Of a DNA stretch of 7,497 nucleotides, positions 1 to 6,502 are shown piece after piece (within the stretch, counting starts at the first letter, position 1; the number at the start of each line of letters is the position of its first letter). Under the pieces are notes generated by a model, which was given only the letters and a program-made list of their open reading frames with translations, ran no database searches and had not been told where the DNA came from. Position numbers and translations under genes: made by a program. The stretch is from Opitutia bacterium UBA7876 (GTDB taxonomy: Bacteria > Verrucomicrobiota > Verrucomicrobiia > Opitutales > Seribacteraceae). The DNA lies in assembly GCA_002500665.1 (NCBI GenBank), contig DLRY01000079.1, positions 1-7,497 of the forward strand, read 5' to 3'.

Positions 1-2150
1 TCAAGGCAATCGAAGAGTTCTATGTCAGGCATTACGTACCGCAAAACATGGCCATCTGCATTTCCGGCGACATCGACCCCAAAGAGGCCATCGCCATCAT
101 CGATGAACACTTCTCCGACTGGCAGAACCCCGGGCCTCTCCGCCCCGAACCCGCTTGGCCTGAGGAAGGACTCTCGGGGCGTGAATTCGTTCAGGTCCAG
201 TACCTTGGCGAAGAGCAGCTCCTGCTTGCCTTCCGCACGGCTCCGCGACACCACGAGGACCACCCTGCCCTCCGCTTGATGGACATGGTCTTGGACAACT
301 CGGTAGCCGGGCTCATCAACCTGAATCTCGTGGAAAAGCAAAAGGTCCGGGCGGCCGGCTGTTTTCCGCAGAACCATAATGATCATGGGGTTCAATTCTT
401 CTACGGCGTCCCGAAGGACGGACAAACCTTGGAGGAGACCGAGAAGCTCATTCTTGCCGAGATCGAAAAAATCAAGAATGGCGAATTCGAGGACTGGATT
501 CTTCCCGCCGTGATCAACGATTTCAAAAAGCGCCAAAAGGAAGACCGTGAGAATAATGCCAAGCGCGTGGAAATGATGCGGGACACTTTCCTCTCCTTCG
601 TGGAGTGGGAGGTAACCGAGCGGACCATCGAGGACCTTCAAAGGCAAACCAAGGAGGATATCATCCGGGTCGCCAACAAGTATCTTGGCCAAAACTACGT
701 CGCGGGGTACCGCGTTGACGCTCAACACGAGCTTCCCAGCATCGAGAAACCATCCATCGATCCCCTGGAAATCGACCCCGACAAGTCATCCGGCTTCATG
801 AAAGAAGTCAACGCCCTCCCCTTCGAGCCCTTCGAGCCCAAGTTCGTAGAGTCCGGCAAGGACTTTACGGTCACTGAAGTCGGGCCGGGTGTCAGGCTCA
901 TTCACGCCGGCAACCCCCTCAACGACCTCTTTTCCCTGCAGGTCCGAATGGAACAGGGCTACCGTCACCAATCGCTGCTTCCCTATGCCAAGAGGATGCT
1001 GGACCGCTCAGGCGCAGGGGAAGTCTCGGCCGAAAACCTCAAGATTGAATGGTATAAACTGGGGACGGATTTTGCCTTTGGCGTCAGGGACCGACTTTCC
1101 TCCTTTTCCCTAAGCGGATTGGACGAGAACCTGGAATCCTCCCTTGATCTCGCCTACCAACTGATGAGCGCCCCGAACATCAGCCCGGAAAAGTGGGAGG
1201 AATCCAAGAAGATAATTCTCGCTGAGAGGGACGATGAACAAAAGGATCCCCGTTCCCTGAGCAATGCCTTGGCCCACTTTCATAGGTATGGAGAGAAGTC
1301 CCGCTTTCTCGACCGCCCCTCCGACGCCGAGCTCAATGCCACCTCGGTGGATGGCTTGAGCAAGCTACTCAAGGACGTCCTGCATGTCGAGAGAACCATC
1401 CTCTACTACGGGCCGAGGTCGCCTGAGGAGGTCCTGGCGTCGATCAAGGACGGTTTCTTGGGCAAGGAACCCGGCATCGAGGTATCGAAGGTCGAACCTC
1501 CCCGCTCGCTGGCTCCCGAGAAGTCCCAGGTTTTCTTCCTCCAGAAAGAGATGGCCCAAGCCCAGGTAAGGCTTGAGTTCGCCGTCGGCACCTATGACGA
1601 AAAAAAGACCCCCGCCGGGCAGCTCTTCAATGAGTATTTCGGTGGAGGGATGGCCGGACTGGTCTTCCAGGAACTCCGCGAGGCAAGGGCCTTGGCGTAT
1701 TCGGCCTGGGCCCATTTCTTCAGCCCTTCGCGTCCCAACGACGAAAACATTCTCATTGGGGCAATCGGTTGCCAAGCCGACAAGACTCTCGAGGCCGTGG
1801 AAGCGTTCCTTGGCCTGCTCGAGGATATGCCGATCAACCAAACCCGTTGGGAATCCGCCCACTCATCCCTCCTGAGCACCTACCGGACCAACCCCATCGG
1901 CTACCGCTCCACCCCCGGTTTCGTCTATGACTTCGGTGCCCTGGGGCTGGAAGGTGATCCTCGCAAAGCCCGCTTCGAAGCCCTTCGTGACGCCGACCTG
2001 AATCTACTGAAGGAATTCTACGAAAAGGAAATCAAGCCCAAGGCAAAATTGCTTTCCATCGTGGGCGATTCGGCCCGCATCGATCTCGACAAACTTTCCG
2101 AATTCGGACCCGTTCAAAAGGTCACAGCGGAGGATCTCTTCAATCGCTGA
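1..2150 (+). CDS. M16 family (insulinase/pitrilysin-like) metallopeptidase, 5' partial
   Basis: This is the 3' portion of a two-half M16 zinc peptidase. The reading frame is already open at position 3, where KAIEEFYVRHYVPQNMAICI matches the usual 'FY..HYVPNNM..' stretch followed by SGDIDP, so the true start lies off the left edge. The ATG at 48 is internal. About 715 residues are visible, counted from position 3. The rest of the catalytic half comes first and includes DNSVAGLINLNLVEKQ. The second half begins near residue 288 and contains GGGMAGLVFQELREARALAY. There an Arg (codon 1677) and a Tyr (codon 1698) are spaced R-x6-Y, as in the substrate-binding pair of the insulinase family. No HxxEH occurs in the visible part, so the C-terminal half is the usual inactive partner and the zinc ligands must lie upstream. 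Family members degrade peptides, often in the periplasm; substrate and location cannot be read here. The gene ends tail-to-tail with a - strand gene. Confidence 0.93.
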   Translation, partial: KAIEEFYVRHYVPQNMAICISGDIDPKEAIAIIDEHFSDWQNPGPLRPEPAWPEEGLSGREFVQVQYLGEEQLLLAFRTAPRHHEDHPALRLMDMVLDNSVAGLINLNLVEKQKVRAAGCFPQNHNDHGVQFFYGVPKDGQTLEETEKLILAEIEKIKNGEFEDWILPAVINDFKKRQKEDRENNAKRVEMMRDTFLSFVEWEVTERTIEDLQRQTKEDIIRVANKYLGQNYVAGYRVDAQHELPSIEKPSIDPLEIDPDKSSGFMKEVNALPFEPFEPKFVESGKDFTVTEVGPGVRLIHAGNPLNDLFSLQVRMEQGYRHQSLLPYAKRMLDRSGAGEVSAENLKIEWYKLGTDFAFGVRDRLSSFSLSGLDENLESSLDLAYQLMSAPNISPEKWEESKKIILAERDDEQKDPRSLSNALAHFHRYGEKSRFLDRPSDAELNATSVDGLSKLLKDVLHVERTILYYGPRSPEEVLASIKDGFLGKEPGIEVSKVEPPRSLAPEKSQVFFLQKEMAQAQVRLEFAVGTYDEKKTPAGQLFNEYFGGGMAGLVFQELREARALAYSAWAHFFSPSRPNDENILIGAIGCQADKTLEAVEAFLGLLEDMPINQTRWESAHSSLLSTYRTNPIGYRSTPGFVYDFGALGLEGDPRKARFEALRDADLNLLKEFYEKEIKPKAKLLSIVGDSARIDLDKLSEFGPVQKVTAEDLFNR

Positions 2151-2565
2151 CTGCGGGGTCCTGCCGGTGGGCTCCGCGGGATGAATCCGCGAACCCGCCG
2201 TCCAAGGGCTTGACCTCCGGAATGGAGAGGATTTTCCGGAAAAAGAAAAAGACCTTCTCACACTCCTGTTCCCGTTGGTCGGGATCCTTCAAGCGAAGGA
2301 TGACTTTCTCGCTTTGCCCGGTGGCAAGCTCGGTGAGGATGCAACGGCAAGTCATTCTCCCATTGTTGGTAGGTATCTCAAAGACGTCTATCCGACCCAT
2401 TGGAAGGGGTTGGCACCCGTTCTCGGAAACCTCCATGCGGAGCGAAACGCGCTTCTGGTCGAAATTGAAGATTCTCAGGTAATTTACCCGAATGGAATCG
2501 CGATCGCCCAGCATGGACTCCATGCCTTTTCTTAGAATGCCAAGGATTTCGACGGCGCGATTCAT
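2140..2565 (-). CDS. hypothetical protein, convergent with the peptidase
   Basis: This 141-aa protein is one I do not recognise. It begins MNRAVEILGILRKGMESMLG. The middle alternates polar and hydrophobic residues as beta strands would (VNYLRIFNFDQKRVSLRMEV, then MGRIDVFEI and MTCRCILTEL). A helical-looking EQECEKVFFFFRKIL follows, then about 28 residues of polar, probably disordered tail. There is no signal peptide, membrane span or known catalytic motif. Third codon positions are mostly G or C on this strand, as in the neighbours, which favours it over + strand frames. The frame stays open to an ATG at 2628, which has a GAGG 7 nt upstream, and there is another ATG at 2589. The codons between 2566 and 2628 lose the GC3 bias and would touch the divergent gene's start, so I prefer 2565. 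The stop overlaps the peptidase end by 11 bp. Confidence 0.6.
   Translation of the reverse strand: MNRAVEILGILRKGMESMLGDRDSIRVNYLRIFNFDQKRVSLRMEVSENGCQPLPMGRIDVFEIPTNNGRMTCRCILTELATGQSEKVILRLKDPDQREQECEKVFFFFRKILSIPEVKPLDGGFADSSRGAHRQDPAVSD
2165..2200 (+). terminator. GC-rich two-part hairpin after the peptidase stop
   Basis: An outer 7-bp stem pairs 2165-2171 with 2194-2200 and includes one G-U pair. An inner 5-bp stem pairs 2175-2179 (CGCGG) with 2187-2191 (CCGCG) around a 7-nt loop. It begins 15 nt past the peptidase TGA, a position that suits a transcript 3' end. No T-run follows, so it is not a canonical intrinsic terminator. It also lies within the last codons of the - strand gene, so part of the symmetry could be coding coincidence. 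It may be a Rho-type or RNA-stabilising structure. Confidence 0.3.
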
Positions 2566-2626
2566 TTGAGCCGTGCAATTACGACCCATTGCGGATAAGT
2601 ACGCAATAGAAAACGTAATTTCCGCC
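2566..2626. promoter_or_regulatory. divergent spacer, probable promoter region
   Basis: This 61-bp gap lies between the preferred starts of the - strand hypothetical gene and the + strand membrane-protein gene. Frames through it on both strands lose the G/C preference at third codon positions seen in neighbouring genes, and it is more AT-rich than they are. Promoters for both directions would be expected here. I can pick out weak -35-like hexamers (TTACGA at 2579 and TTGCGG at 2589), but no well-spaced -10 partner, so I name no specific promoter. Confidence 0.3.
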
Positions 2627-2908
2627 ATGAACGGGCCTCACGAACAAGCACAAAGAGAACTCGAGACCAAGACCTTCGACGAAGATCTCTTCGAAAGTTG
2701 CCTGCGACATGCGCAGGGTAACGAAAACCTGGCCCGCTCGTACTACTTGCACCGCAGAACCTCTGAACTGGAGGGTGCGAGCGAGGACCTGGACAGGCGT
2801 GAGAAATGGCCCATGCTGGCTCCTCTGCTTATTTTGTATACCCTAGGTACGATCGGGGTGCTCGCCCTTGTCTTCGGTTTCCTGGCCAACAGGTTGGGCT
2901 GGTTGTGA
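2627..2908 (+). CDS. small single-span membrane protein, hypothetical
   Basis: This is a 93-aa protein. Residues 1-60 are soluble, highly charged and probably helical. They contain FDEDLFESCLRHAQGNENLA, then RSYYLHRRTSELEG. This resembles a helical-hairpin pattern (D-x2-L...A-x-G-N-x3-A-x3-Y-x2-R) I associate with small bacterial hypothetical proteins, but I cannot name a family. One hydrophobic span covers about residues 63-86 (MLAPLLILYTLGTIGVLALV and on), followed by a short NRLGWL tail. There is no signal peptide. The charged DRREK just before the span suggests a cytoplasmic N-terminal domain anchored by a C-terminal helix. The ATG at 2627 has no clear Shine-Dalgarno sequence. A GTG at 2573 is also in frame, but the codons it would add look non-coding. 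The stop overlaps the next gene's GTG start as GTGA, so the two are probably co-translated. Confidence 0.75.
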   Translation: MNGPHEQAQRELETKTFDEDLFESCLRHAQGNENLARSYYLHRRTSELEGASEDLDRREKWPMLAPLLILYTLGTIGVLALVFGFLANRLGWL

Positions 2909-3381
2909 ACAAGCCTTGGACGACCATTTTTTCCGGGGGACAAACTGGGGTGGACCGCGCCGCGCTCTACTGGGCCATAGAGAAGGGATGGCCCCACGCC
3001 GGTTTTTGCCCACTGGGACGGATCGCGGAAGACGGCCCCATCCCCGAGAGGTACTTCTTGACCGAGTCGTCTTCAACCAGTTACTCCGTACGCACAAGGC
3101 TCAACGTAATGCATTGCGAGGCAACCCTGGTTCTTTCCCCCCAACCAACCAGCGGCGGTACTGCCCTTACCCAAAAGTATGCCATCGAGACAGGCAAACC
3201 CCTCTTTACCTTGTCGCCCGAATCCATGGCTCTGCATTTCGAGGAATTCAGCCTGTTCTTGTCCCGGGCGCGCCCTTCCTCCCTTAATGTTGCCGGCCCC
3301 CGCCTTTCGGAATGGGAAAGGGGTTCCGATTTTGCCAGGCAAGCCCTTGATGAAACAGTTGGAAATCCCAAACTGGTTTGA
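2905..3381 (+). CDS. cpYpsA/SLOG-fold protein ('putative molybdenum carrier' family)
   Basis: This 158-aa protein matches the family long annotated as 'putative molybdenum carrier' and later placed in the SLOG/Rossmann-like superfamily as circularly permuted YpsA. Its signature blocks are visible: IFSGGQTGVDRAAL at residues 8-21, the glycine-rich ligand loop; GRIAEDGPIPERY at 38-50; YSVRTRLNV at 60-68; and the second loop SGGTALT at 83-89, followed by ETGKPL. SLOG proteins bind nucleotides or nucleotide-derived ligands. The molybdenum role came from structural resemblance to a cofactor carrier and is unproven. The chosen start is GTG 2905, which places the first strand at the N-terminus as usual and overlaps the preceding TGA by 4 bp, with an AGG 11 nt upstream. 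An in-frame ATG at 2806 would add 33 residues read inside the upstream gene and is unlikely. The protein should be cytosolic; its ligand is unknown. Confidence 0.85.
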   Translation: MNKPWTTIFSGGQTGVDRAALYWAIEKGWPHAGFCPLGRIAEDGPIPERYFLTESSSTSYSVRTRLNVMHCEATLVLSPQPTSGGTALTQKYAIETGKPLFTLSPESMALHFEEFSLFLSRARPSSLNVAGPRLSEWERGSDFARQALDETVGNPKLV

Positions 3382-3429
3382 CTTTTTTAGGAAGGCCTAA
3401 ATAGAGTCGCGGAAAGGCAAGGCCATTCC

Positions 3430-4179
3430 TTGGTTTGCCCTTGCTGTTATTCTCTTGCCCAACTTGCCCGCCTTTTGAAGAAGTCACGCGAACGCGAACC
3501 CGAACAGGTCGAATTCAGGATTCACTATGAATTAGACGGTAATCTGCCCGTTGAAAAATTTTTCATGGCGACGGACCCGCATGGAGCCCTCAAGGCCTTG
3601 GCCCATTCGCTGGTCAAGCCCTTGACCACGGAAGTGATGAGCGAGGCCCAGGTTGAGTCCTTCACCAATGCCTTCGCCAACCCCCACGACCCCTTCCCTC
3701 CCAGCCCCGAAATGATTCCCGTTCCCGAGGAAATCGAGGATATGGAATTCCCCGAGGAGGAACAAGCCGTCGAGGCTTCACCCGCAGAGCAAACTGTTTC
3801 CGAGCAACCGATTGATCAGGCTCCCCCAGACCCCTTCATGGATTCGGATTCCCCAGCGGAAGGAGCACCCGTTCCCGAGCCGGCCGAGGAAGAAAATCCT
3901 TTCCCCGGACCACCCAAGGTGAAAAAACCAAGCCCCGCCAAGGAGCATGCGCGCAAAAAAGCGGAACGTGAGCAGCAGATCTCAGAGGCAAACGCCGAAA
4001 ACCAAAGAAGGAATGCGGCATACCAAAGCCTCGTGGGCAAGTCCCGTCAGCTATTAGGAGAACTAAGCGGCAGGCTCTCCATCCTCGACTTCGAAAGATT
4101 CAACCGCTGGGCGGACCGTTGGGATGCCCTCTCCTATCCTCCCGCCAGGGAAGAGGACGAGGCCCTCTTGCAGGACTAA
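3430..4179 (+). CDS. hypothetical protein with Pro/Glu-rich linker, TTG start
   Basis: This 249-aa protein has no function I recognise. It has three visible parts. Residues 27-75 look folded (VEFRIHYELDGNLPVEKFF, then DPHGALKALAHSLVKPL). Residues about 84-165 are a low-complexity, strongly acidic and proline-rich linker. Residues 166-249 start with a basic, charged helix that could form a coiled coil (KEHARKKAEREQQISEANAE), then end in a compact C-terminus (LSILDFERFNRWADRWDAL). No ATG exists between the in-frame stop at 3388 and residue 46, and the folded part begins before that ATG, so the start must be non-ATG. TTG at 3430 has AAGG 7 nt upstream and is preferred. TTG at 3475 gives a natural-looking MKKSRER start but has no Shine-Dalgarno sequence. 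The gene lies 48 bp after the SLOG-type gene and may be co-transcribed. No membrane span is evident. Confidence 0.75.
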   Translation: MVCPCCYSLAQLARLLKKSREREPEQVEFRIHYELDGNLPVEKFFMATDPHGALKALAHSLVKPLTTEVMSEAQVESFTNAFANPHDPFPPSPEMIPVPEEIEDMEFPEEEQAVEASPAEQTVSEQPIDQAPPDPFMDSDSPAEGAPVPEPAEEENPFPGPPKVKKPSPAKEHARKKAEREQQISEANAENQRRNAAYQSLVGKSRQLLGELSGRLSILDFERFNRWADRWDALSYPPAREEDEALLQD

Positions 4180-4214
4180 TATCCTCCAAGGCAACGGAGG
4201 CGGCCTTGTCCTCC
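4172..4214 (+). other. alternative hairpins in the gap before aas
   Basis: The end of the hypothetical gene and the following gap contain overlapping inverted repeats. CAAGGC (4187-4192) pairs with GCCTTG (4203-4208), and AGGAC (4172-4176) can extend it by pairing with GTCCT (4208-4212), sharing one base. Alternatively GGAGG (4196-4200) pairs either with CCTCC upstream (4183-4187) or with CCTCC downstream (4210-4214). These folds are mutually exclusive. No T-run follows directly, so an intrinsic terminator is weakly supported. The rest of the 84-bp gap up to aas shows no recognisable promoter. Confidence 0.25.
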
Positions 4215-4263
4215 TAGCTTGTTCTTTACACCTCGCCGCCATAAGCCTTAGGTTGATCCTGGT

Positions 4264-6411
4264 ATGTTACGGGTTTTGTTTAAGTGTATCCTGAAGGTTG
4301 TTTACAGGACCGAAGTGAGAGGATTGGGCAATTTCCACAAGGCCGGAGCAAGGGTTCTCATCGTGGCCAACCACCTCTCCTTCCTCGACGCCGTCCTGAT
4401 CGCCGTATTCCTGCCCGAGAAACTGATGTTTGCGGTCAACAGTCACATTGCGAAGCGGTGGTACTTCAAGCCTTTTCTTGCCTTGGTAAAGGCGTTTCCA
4501 CTCGACCCGACCAACCCGATGTCGACCAAGTCCATCATCAACGAAATCAGGGACGACCGAAAGTGCGTAATATTCCCCGAGGGCCGCATCACCGTCACCG
4601 GTTCCCTCATGAAGGTCTACGAGGGACCGGGTATGATAGCCGACAAGGCCGGGGCCCAGATCCTGCCCATCCGTATAGACGGGGCTCAATATACGGTCTT
4701 CTCCAGACTAAAGGGTAAGGTGAGGATTCGCTGGTTCCCTAAAATCATTCTGACCATACTGGAACCGCGCACCTTCGAAGTCGGCGAGGAATTGAGGGGC
4801 AGGCAGCGCCGCCAAATGTCAGGACTCAAGCTCTACGACCTCATGAGTGAAATGTTGTTCGACAGCTCGGACCACAGGCAGACGATTTTCCAGTCCCTTC
4901 TGGACCAGTCCTCGATCCACGGCCGCGGACACTTGATCGCCGAGGACGCCAACCGCAAGCCGCTCAACTACGGACGGCTAATCACTAGATGCTTCGTCCT
5001 CGGGAACAAGATCTCGAAAGACACGGCTCACGGTGAATTCGTCGGCGTCATGTTGCCCAACATGGTAAGTTCAATCGTGACCCTGTTCGCCTTGCTGGCC
5101 AAGTCGAGGGTACCTGCAATGCTCAATTTCTCGACCGGAAGCAAAAACCTCGTTTCGGCTTGCCGAACCGCAAAAATCAAGACCGTCTATACCTCCAGGA
5201 AATTCGTCGATGCGGGGGATCTCGCCCCCTTGACCGAAGCCATGGAAGAAGCAGGGGTTAGAGTGGCTTGGTTGGAGGACGTCGCGGCAAGCGTCAACCT
5301 CATCGACAAGGCAATCGGTTTGCTGTCGGGCTTTTTTCCATCCTTCTTCCAACGGCTTGCCCCTAGTTGCAAACCGGATGACGCCGCAATCGTCCTGTTC
5401 ACTTCCGGTTCCGAGGGTACGCCCAAGGGAGTAGTACTTTCCCACGCCAACCTGCAGGCCAACCGATATCAGTTGGCCTCCCGAGTCGACTTCGGCCCAA
5501 CCGACATCGTCTTCAACGCTCTGCCCATCTTCCATTCATTCGGGCTGACGGGGGGAACCTTGCTGCCTCTCCTCTCGGGGATCCGGACTTTTTTCTACCC
5601 TTCCCCGCTCCACTACCGAATCGTTCCGGAGCTTATCTACGATACCAATGCGACCATCATGTTCGGCACGGATACCTTTCTCTCCGGATATGCCCGCTTT
5701 GCCAACCCCTACGACTTTTATTCCATCCGCTACGTCTTTGCCGGAGCCGAAAAGCTGAAGGAGGAAACGAGAAAACTCTGGTCCGAGAAATACGGGGTTC
5801 GCATCTTCGAGGGTTACGGCGCCACCGAAACCTCCCCCGCCCTGTCCACCAACACGCCCATGCACAACAAACCGGGCACCGTCGGCCGACTGTTGCCGGG
5901 GATCGAGTATTCCATTGAGGAAGTTCCGGGAATCGACCATGGCGGCAAACTGATCGTCAGGGGTCCCAACGTAATGAAAGCCTACCTGTTCTCCGACGAA
6001 CCAGGTGAGTTGGCATGCCCGGAAAACCAAACCTACGACACCGGGGACATCGTGTCCATCGATGAGGAAGGCTACGTCGTGATCAAAGGGCGGGCCAAGC
6101 GCTTTGCCAAGATCGCCGGGGAAATGGTATCCTTGACCGCTGTCGAGACCTACCTCTCGGATCTTTGGCCCGAGCATCACCATGCCGTGGTAAGCGTTCC
6201 GGACCCCAAGAAGGGAGAAGCTCTCTTGCTTGTTACCGACAAACCCGAAGCCACCAGGGAGGTAATCGGCGCCTTCGCCAGGGAGCAGGGAATCGGCGAA
6301 TTATCCGTGCCCAAAACCGTCATGGCCGTGAAGGAAGTTCCCCTGCTCGGCACGGGGAAGACTGATTACGTGGGTGTGGCAAAACTTGTTGAGAACCACG
6401 CCGAACAATGA
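4264..6411 (+). CDS. aas: bifunctional 2-acylglycerophosphoethanolamine acyltransferase / acyl-ACP synthetase
   Basis: Aas reacylates lysophospholipids, chiefly 2-acyl-glycerophosphoethanolamine. Its C-terminal part activates a fatty acid with ATP and loads it on bound ACP; the N-terminal part transfers it to the lysolipid at the inner membrane. At 715 aa it matches E. coli Aas (719 aa) in length and along the whole chain. The PlsC-type acyltransferase shows NHLSFLD (H37 and D42 form HX4D) and FPEGR at 104-108, within a segment very like E. coli (IFPEGRIT.TGSLMK.Y.G). The AMP-binding domain has the P-loop LFTSGSEGTPKG at 378-389, YGATET at 518-523, YDTGD at 591-595 and the late GTGK lysine, K699. 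The start ATG 4264 matches the E. coli N-terminus (ML....VLYR-like), with AGG 11 nt upstream. All key residues seem intact. No lysophospholipid flippase (LplT), fused or adjacent, lies in this window, unlike in E. coli. Confidence 0.96.
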   Translation: MLRVLFKCILKVVYRTEVRGLGNFHKAGARVLIVANHLSFLDAVLIAVFLPEKLMFAVNSHIAKRWYFKPFLALVKAFPLDPTNPMSTKSIINEIRDDRKCVIFPEGRITVTGSLMKVYEGPGMIADKAGAQILPIRIDGAQYTVFSRLKGKVRIRWFPKIILTILEPRTFEVGEELRGRQRRQMSGLKLYDLMSEMLFDSSDHRQTIFQSLLDQSSIHGRGHLIAEDANRKPLNYGRLITRCFVLGNKISKDTAHGEFVGVMLPNMVSSIVTLFALLAKSRVPAMLNFSTGSKNLVSACRTAKIKTVYTSRKFVDAGDLAPLTEAMEEAGVRVAWLEDVAASVNLIDKAIGLLSGFFPSFFQRLAPSCKPDDAAIVLFTSGSEGTPKGVVLSHANLQANRYQLASRVDFGPTDIVFNALPIFHSFGLTGGTLLPLLSGIRTFFYPSPLHYRIVPELIYDTNATIMFGTDTFLSGYARFANPYDFYSIRYVFAGAEKLKEETRKLWSEKYGVRIFEGYGATETSPALSTNTPMHNKPGTVGRLLPGIEYSIEEVPGIDHGGKLIVRGPNVMKAYLFSDEPGELACPENQTYDTGDIVSIDEEGYVVIKGRAKRFAKIAGEMVSLTAVETYLSDLWPEHHHAVVSVPDPKKGEALLLVTDKPEATREVIGAFAREQGIGELSVPKTVMAVKEVPLLGTGKTDYVGVAKLVENHAEQ

Positions 6412-6502
6412 GCCTCGGAAAATTACTTAACCCTAGAAACACCTCTTCAGTGCGTCCCCCATTTGGCTTGCCCTCCGCTTTGGTCAGCCCACACCATGGG
6501 TC

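Noticed and set aside
822..839. Two tandem copies of TTCGAGCCC
   Set aside because: They encode FEPFEP at the linker between the two peptidase halves. This is a simple local duplication in a flexible region, with no sign of a longer repeat array.
1365..1862. A 165-codon open frame on the - strand inside the peptidase gene
   Set aside because: It lies wholly opposite well-conserved M16 sequence, including the R-x6-Y segment. Its product shows no domain, and it is best explained by GC-rich codon structure on the + strand.
2284..2301. Perfect 7-bp inverted repeat ATCCTTC/GAAGGAT with a 4-nt loop
   Set aside because: It lies in the middle of the - strand coding region, has no T-run after it on either strand, and is short enough to arise by chance.
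2210..2535. Two overlapping + strand open frames (2210-2482 and 2275-2535)
   Set aside because: Both lie opposite the - strand hypothetical gene, whose frame has the neighbour-like third-position G/C bias. Neither product resembles a folded protein.
2806..2904. ATG-started N-terminal extension of the SLOG-type protein
   Set aside because: The 33 extra residues are read out of frame through the membrane-protein gene and precede the natural first strand of the domain. The GTG at 2905 fits the fold and the coupled stop.
3386..3401. Inverted repeat TTTAGG/CCTAAA after the SLOG-type gene
   Set aside because: The 6-bp stem is AT-rich and weak, and no T-run follows. The T-run precedes it on the + strand, so it does not support an intrinsic terminator for this gene.
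5536..6183. A 215-codon open frame on the - strand inside aas
   Set aside because: It is opposite the conserved AMP-binding domain. The Gly/Val/Asp-rich composition is typical of an antisense shadow, and there is no recognisable motif.
6412..6502. Gap between aas and the oxidoreductase, searched for a promoter, terminator or small gene
   Set aside because: No convincing hairpin, promoter hexamer pair or start with a Shine-Dalgarno sequence was found. The frame from 6463 overlaps the oxidoreductase start and has no coding character.
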